A stretch of 64,000 nucleotides of DNA. Origin: Rotaria sp. Silwood1. Taxonomy: Eukaryota > Rotifera > Eurotatoria > Philodinida > Philodinidae. The translations under genes and the position numbers were made by a program. Positions 57,480 through 64,000 of this stretch are shown piece after piece; positions within the stretch are counted from its first letter, which is position 1, and each line of letters opens with the position of its first letter. Where the stretch lies: positions 153,643 to 217,642 of the forward strand of contig CAJNOP010000180.1 of the NCBI GenBank assembly GCA_905250075.1, in the 5' to 3' direction. The notes beneath the pieces were generated by a model. That model had not been told where the DNA came from and did not search any database. It saw only the letters and a list, made by a program, of their open reading frames with translations.

Positions 57480-60400
57480 ATGAGTATTAGAGTCTTAAAT
57501 TACAAAGTTCACACATTGTTAGTTACTACGATAACTCAAAATGATCCAATAAAATAATTATGAAGAAACGTTTTGTGAAGCCTATCGAATCGTTATTTAG
57601 CGATCGATGGATGTTCAACGATTGATTCTGTACGAGTCCAGAACGAGTTTTGCGAAGTCAAGTGTTTACGTCCATAAAGTCTTTTATTTATTGTATAGTC
57701 GACAACTGATTAAAACGCAATGATGAATGTAAAAGATAAATCTCTGTGGCTTCTCATTTGTTCTATTAATAATAATAACGCAAGCCACACAAGTTGGTTG
57801 ATAATTTAGATTTCTCGAGCAAAACTGTAATGGAAGCGAAAGTCTTAGTAACATACGGCAACTTCTAGTGCTATCTAAAATATGCAGAAACTTAGCAACG
57901 ATGGCACAAGTGGTAATTCAATAACGAACGTTGTGGTTGATAACTGACGAGAAGCAAACTAATATTGTTCAGATTTTCGGTCAATGTTTAATATATCCTG
58001 ACGCGTCCTTCATGCTAATTAAAGTGCGTATAATCATATACTATGGCACGTAATATTCAAATGATAGTGACTGGATTGAAATGAAAATATCCTAATTTGA
58101 GAAAATTAATAATAAGATTGGTTCAAACAAACAATTTAGCTGATGATGAAAAGACAAATACTTACTAATTAAACGATAGAAATATGACTTGTTATTGTCG
58201 CTAAATTTTTCTTTTCATCGATGTTCTAGCTGCACAACGATTATGAATGAAAGATAGAACATGAACAAAAAAAAAATGAACGTCTTCATTTTCAGTATAA
58301 GCCGTCCATCCGACACTGCATGAAAGTGAAGTTGTGGGATAGAAGATGCGCGAAATTAATCCGTATTTTGTTACTTTCGCCACGAACTTTGTTAAGTTCT
58401 GTCATAAAATGGTGTGCTATCATTGTAAATTATTATGACAAGTTTCTTAAAAGACATTAGAAAACCAGTGTCATGTTTATTTTAGATTTTCAGATCAATA
58501 ACTTCATACTATTTATATTGATCATCCAACATTGCGAATCGTTTGGTTTGCTGCAGATCTTTAATTTTCATTCTGCAAGTAAAAACCGTTTCCAAAAAAG
58601 GACAGCAGTCAATAGCGACACATTTTTAGTATCTTGAACTTACCTAATTTTATTCCTATAATTAAACAAAATAATATAATGATGCTTCTTGCATTAAAAT
58701 AGCTCGGCATCTTTAAGAATAACTTCAATTTTCAAAATAAATACAGTTCGAAAAGCAAGATGGATTGAAAAGATAATGCCTTTGAACACTTTACTATTTA
58801 TAGTATTGCGATATTGTACGATGTGTTGTACTGCAGTATCATTAAATAGTAGTCTGCATTGAATTTTGCGTAATAGAAAGCGAATCTTTATAGCAATATT
58901 GACGATGAATAGTTTAGCACCAAACGTAAGTCTGCTCATGAGCTCCAAAATCGAGTTATGGTAAACTTATTTCAATCAGAATCAGTGTCAGCTAACGCAT
59001 TCAAAGATTTGATCTTGATATAAGCACAGTGGGCATCAATACATACAGAGAATAAGCAAATTTTTACAGTGTGTTGATTTTAATTCATCATAGATCTTAG
59101 ACAAACTTTCTACTGCTATAATAGAATCAAGATGGATGCTAATTTAAAACTTACAACGAGCGATGAGTTCACTACCAACCGTGACATTTCGTTCATTCTT
59201 CACATTTGCGGATTCATTTATATAAACTATTATTGTTGGACTACGATATTTGATAAAAAGAAACTACGGTCAACGACCTAATACTGAATGGTCGCTTTTC
59301 TTTGTACAAGAAGAAATACGCTTCGTTCATACAACGTATTACAGCATAACAAAAGGATGCAGCACCTAGTTTCTTATATGAATGATCTAACCATATTATC
59401 AATGATACGAAAGTAGATGCAAATGGTATAATACAAAAAACGAAACTGAATGGTATATAGTGAGCTAGGAATTTGGGGAAAAATTCACTAGTTGTGTGAG
59501 AGAGAACGAGCAAGAATAAACTATAATAGTTGACTTTGAGAGAATACTTTATGTTGACGATATAGAAGCGTCATCTATTACAATTCTCTCGAGAATCAAT
59601 GCGATACGATGCATTTAAACATAATGGTTGAAATAAAATAATCTGAAAATATGGTCGAGTCTTCTACTTCTAAAAAAAAGATTACAGTATTCGTTTCATT
59701 GTCGCAGTGGCAATAAAAACAATGATTTATATTTCTTAAATATTTCATCATTGTTCAAAATAATACGATAGTAATAAAATTTCTATAATTATTGTTTGTA
59801 GCGAAGTGTGACGATAGCATTAATGCTCATTTTAAAGAAAAAAAAATAAGGCAAGTAGACACTTTTTTTGAATAACTTGTAATAGATACGAGATGGAAAC
59901 TGGAATTTTCATCGTTGGAAAGAATAGATTATAGCGCTTGAATAATTTAATCTGAACAAATCAACCGTGCACAACTTTAGGAATCTTCGATCAGGAATTC
60001 GAATGTACCCCAGACGATTGAAAATCTTCAAGAAAAACCAGTTCACAAAAAATTATAACATACGGTTCGATGCATCTTCATTTCAGCTTTCCGACGGTGA
60101 AAGTCAGAGTTCTCTCTCTTGTTCCTATCAAATACTATTCAAAAACTATGCACAGAGCTATCTCAAGTCCTTTACACGGTACTGAATTGCAATCACTACT
60201 AATTTTGTATCAGTGTCAACATATTGATATAAATCAAGATACGACAACAAATAGAAAAATTTCTGCACCAGTATCTTTACCGAGTTATTATATAAAAACT
60301 CATTGCCTATTTAAGAGCTTGCTTGTTAAGCATACCAACTAAATTTTTTTTGTCATTGTTTAACAACTTTTGAATGTCTACAAGACTTTATATGATAACT

Positions 60401-60920
60401 AAGTATGTCTATAATATAACAAATTGAAATCAACTTTAGCTTTGACAATATCGTTGAGTTGATTAATCTGATAGTTCTCTGTATAGATTATTCAAAACTC
60501 ATTCTTTACTTCTAAATCCACACACTAACCGATTCTTCATACCGATTGAGTATTATACTATAATAATTATAAATGCAACATGTACCTTTTTTTTTTACAG
60601 TTAAGAGAATAACTCATGTGAACATGGATGGTACAAATTGATACAGAAATAGAATCTTTTATTACAATAATTCCAAACATGAACTGAAGTCGCCAACAGA
60701 TGCTTTTTTTGATTGATAGTTGATTGTTAAATAAGATTTTCCTCAGACAAAAAAATTCTGTTTTTTTCGTGTTCAATGATCGATGTTCATTTGTCTCTCT
60801 ATTTTTTATTTTTTGACAAATGATCATTTATTGACGGAAAATATCATTATCAAAAAACTAACATATAAAGATATCTAGGTGTTTTTTTGTTTCATGTTAA
60901 GGAAAAATAAATTTTATATA
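57480..60920. other. Intergenic or unresolved minus-strand gene remnants
   Basis: Mostly without clear genes. A possible minus-strand exon at 59240-59155, bordered by AG and GT, reads SPTIIVYINESANV...VTVGSELIARC, which resembles the first half of an Ig-like domain. A stretch near 58350-58300 (PTTSLSCSVGWTAYTENED) may be similar. I could not link them into a gene. No telomere-like block lies here. Confidence 0.3.
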
Positions 60921-60921
60921 T

Positions 60922-62528
60922 TTAGGATTTTATTCCATATTCTCCATTAATAGAACGTCCAATAAGGAGTCGTCGAACTTCACTTGTACCAGCACCAATT
61001 TCATATAATTTAGCATCACGTAGAAGACGACTTGTTGGATAATCATTGATATATCCATTACCACCAAGAACTTGTATACCATCAAGACATACTTGTGTAG
61101 CTTTTTCAGCACAATATAATATAACACCAGCACAGTCCTAGATAAAACGATAATTTATGTTGTATAGAAAGAGAAAGTTTTATTCTTTTTACCTTATTAC
61201 TTATAATTTTTTTATCAACTGCTCTTGCTGTTGTATATAAATAAGAACGACAAGCATTTAATATTGTATACATATCAGCCATTTTTGCTTGTATCAACTA
61301 GAAATTATTTAGTTGTTTTTCAAAAATAGAAAAAAAACAGAAGCGGATCTTACTTGATAAGTACCAATTGGTTTACCAAATTGTTTTCGAGTATGCGCAT
61401 ATTCAAACGTAATATCACAACAAGCTTGCATTAAACTACAGACAGAAAACAATTTCAATTTAATAACCGTTATAATTTAAGACTATACTCTTGATTTTTT
61501 TAAAGTCTCGAAAAAAAATAGATATGATGACCATATATTGTGTTACTTATAATGACGCACGATTCTAAATTTCCACTATATGTTTGAATGGGTATTAGTA
61601 AAAAAACTCGATCTCGCCTACTCTGAGCCGAAATATTATAACAAAATGAAGTTGAGCAGAATTTATGACTCATGACATTAATTATTTTGATATTTCCAAA
61701 GTCATTATGTTTAAATGATGAAAATAGCAGAAAAAAGAACTTTCGTGCTTTCCATTAAATTAAAGAATCTCTGTCAAACAATGCCGTAAAGATCTTTGAG
61801 ACACTTCATTTTGTAGAGATTTATTTGCTGAATCCTATTTATTGATTGAAACAAAGATCTATTTGCGAATTCCAGAATATGTACGACTTGACTTTCGGTT
61901 TTTCAGACACTATCATTTTCATCTTCGACAATTCTTTTTGAAAATAAAAGTATTTAGTCAGAAGTTATATTCTAGAAGATTTGAGAAAAAAGAACTTTTC
62001 CTTATGTAAAATATTAGCTACATAGAGATTTTTGAAGAAACCAAAATCTTAAGACAGAAAACATTTATGATAATATAAATCTTACCCAATCGGACCAGCT
62101 GCGAGTACAAGACGTTCAAAATCTAAACCACTCATTAATACATAAACACCCCGATTTTCTTTGCCAAGTAAATTTTTAGCTATAAAAGAAGATGTTAAAT
62201 TTTGACAATTATCTATAAATATATATCTTATTTCTTTACCTGGAACTTTACAATCGTCAAATATAAGTTCAGATGTATTTGATCCACGCATGCCCATTTT
62301 ATCAAGTTTTTTTCCTGCTGAAAAACCTTCCATATTCTAAAAATATTTTTCATATTAATCTATTAATATATTTATTTAAATGATTTCATACTTTTTCAAC
62401 AATAAATGCTGATATGCCATGTTGAGGTTTTTCACTATCTGGAGCTGTTTTTGCATAGACAACAAGTACATCTGCATCTGGTCCATTTGTAATCCAAAAT
62501 TTACTTCCATTAAGAACATAATAATCAC
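60922..62528 (-). CDS. IVD: Isovaleryl-CoA dehydrogenase, C-terminal part only
   Basis: A mitochondrial FAD enzyme of leucine breakdown (isovaleryl-CoA to 3-methylcrotonyl-CoA). Exons in reading order: 62528-62392, 62336-62240, 62179-62086, 61435-61354, 61297-61193, 61137-60922; 242 residues, all phases consistent. Seen: [89 protein letters not shown] and [16 protein letters not shown], all matching IVD closely. The [12 protein letters not shown] segment contains the Glu that acts as catalytic base in IVD-type enzymes' substrate pocket region (family knowledge; exact residue not verified). About 180 N-terminal residues (mitochondrial leader and N-terminal helical domain) are absent: no exon was found in 62529-63956, and another gene's end lies at 63957. 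It is either truncated or split around a nested gene. Confidence 0.88.
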
Positions 62529-63956
62529 CTTCACAGAAAAAAGAACATTTAGATATTTGAAAAAGGATTTGATGATTTAACAATGTTCCTCTACATGTAT
62601 ATGGATAGTTCTCATGAAAGTCTAATTAGATCTGTTAGATATGATGATAAATCATGTATCGTTGAGCGAAGAAATTCTCGGTCTTCTGATTTCTGGAATT
62701 AGTCAGTTACCAGAGAATTGTCATCAATTTTTGGATATTTTCATATGAATATATGATTTTCGACTCATGTTCTACGTGATTTAGTATAAGATGGTAGCAA
62801 ATATAATTGTTTTCCGTAGTCTATTGAAAAGAATACGAATGGAAAACATTTTTAATCAATCGTATAACCTTTTTTAGAGTTTAAAAGTAAGACTAAAATG
62901 TTCACTGATGACTAATATTCATTTTGGTTTTAATATTTCTTTTATTGTAACACTCGAAGGTGATTACAATCAATCGCTATAAAAAAAACATAAAATAAAT
63001 AAGCTGAACGAACCGTACAAAAAAATAATAAAAATACAAATCTGTTAGCGCAATCTCTGCAGGATTAAAGTATAAAACAGTACATAGCTGCTGTTGCTAA
63101 TCCTAAGAAGATCATTTTATGGTATCTATTTTGGAACAAATACGATCTGTGACGTGGATTTGGTTGATTGCTAGATAATGACATGTAGAGAAAATATTCT
63201 TTTCTACGGAGCAACTATAGTTATTACTGAATAAATTTCAATCCAAGCTAAGATTGATGATTAATACTTGGTTTTTAATCACTTTTCATTCACTTTTCAT
63301 TCACTTTTCATAAAAAAGAAATGACTGACTCCATCTTTTAATTGTTTATGCTAATTATTAAAAAAAAAGATCTTCTAAAGCAGAAAATAACTTAAATCAG
63401 AGAATCATACAGGGTTGTGTAGCTTCAATTTATTTAGCATCGACGTTGTCGACTTGGTGTACAATGATGTATTGAAAGTGTGGCGTGACAATAAGAATAT
63501 ACTTTGATAGAGTTCGTGTCTGAATGTTGCAGCGAAAGCGAGTGTCAATGCCTCAATAGATTCAATCGCGGTGACTCACTATTCCGTATTTACACCAACA
63601 CTGCACATTCATATGAATACATGTTGTTTAGATTTTTAGAGATAAGTCGTGCAAGTGAGTCTTCATCAGTGAGCGAGAAAAAAACCGATCGTATCTGTGA
63701 TGAGTTGTATTCAGTATCACATTGAAGTACATATGAAAGGATATGGATAAAATCAAAATAATTATTATCATATTTTCTTTTCGTCCGAACAAGAAAAATC
63801 TATTTTTCTACTAAAAATTCTTTTGAACAAACTTCATTTAAAATCTGTTCAATTAAAATTGAAAAATTATTAAATATGAAATAAGTGAAATTATGAATAA
63901 AAAGTATAGTCTACTACAATCTATTTCTCTAACTAAAATGATTTTTATAAAGTTAA
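62529..63956. other. Intergenic, nothing recognised
   Basis: I searched it for the missing N-terminal IVD exons on the minus strand and found none. A small direct repeat (CACTTTTCATT, three copies) lies at 63280-63311. Confidence 0.5.
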
Positions 63957-64000
63957 TTAATTAGCAGCTGATGGAAATTTTTCTTCAACAACATCTAATG
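63957..64000 (-). CDS. C-terminal end of an unknown gene, cut by window edge
   Basis: The minus strand reads LDVVEEKFPSAAN and then TAA (63959-63957). It is open to the window end and has coding-like composition. Too short to name. Confidence 0.35.
   Translation of the reverse strand, partial: LDVVEEKFPSAAN

Noticed and set aside
59241..59513. Hydrophobic 90-codon minus frame as a membrane receptor
   Set aside because: It has hydrophobic stretches but no receptor motif, and I could not connect it with flanking exons.
60930..61133. 67-codon minus frame with hydrophobic residues
   Set aside because: An out-of-frame shadow of the last IVD exon.

Overview
The window is AT-rich animal DNA and very probably comes from a bdelloid rotifer. 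The genes are split by many short spliceosomal introns (about 50-60 nt and longer) with clear GT/AG borders. The gene set is metazoan: PFKFB, a mixed-lineage kinase, an FBXO47-like protein and isovaleryl-CoA dehydrogenase. Tracts of TGTGGG/CCCACA recur throughout; TGTGGG is the telomere repeat reported for bdelloids. A run of 100 N (48324-48423) marks an assembly gap. I recognised no tRNA, rRNA, CRISPR array or operon.

Layout. Positions 1-18 kb are a repeat and pseudogene zone. It holds a decayed hAT transposase (minus strand, cut by the window edge), a decayed ISXO2-like transposase, an NmrA-like fragment, a cysteine-rich fragment, a frameshifted fatty-acid desaturase, a complete 2.3-kb hAT-type element with a perfect 15-bp inverted repeat and 8-bp target duplication, and an unknown reading frame broken only by TAA codons. 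Positions 18.9-24.3 kb carry a 16-exon PFKFB gene whose phosphatase half has lost three catalytic residues. Positions 24.4-25.4 kb hold a telomere-like block followed by a cyclophilin fragment. Positions 27.8-31.7 kb carry an ARM-TIR-SAM-like gene with a long foldback element in its last intron. Positions 34-35.8 kb carry an intact F-box gene. Positions 39-45 kb hold two diverged copies of a small secreted protein around a broken F-box gene, then a 459-bp hAT-type non-autonomous element. Positions 46.4-55.6 kb are a well-kept core: an FBXO47-like gene (minus) and an MLK/MAP3K gene (plus) that diverge from a 451-bp spacer. Positions 60.9-62.5 kb hold the C-terminal part of isovaleryl-CoA dehydrogenase, and the tail of another minus-strand gene lies at the right edge.

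The most striking structure is a dispersed family of foldback blocks, each an array of (TGTGGG)n, a short AT-rich turn and (CCCACA)n. About ten clear and five degenerate members are present, and several sit exactly where gene fragments stop. They may be scars of telomere addition and end fusion, or a mobile palindromic repeat; the sequence alone does not decide. The genes encode unrelated functions (glycolytic control, kinase signalling, TIR signalling, ubiquitin ligase adaptors, leucine breakdown) and do not form one pathway.
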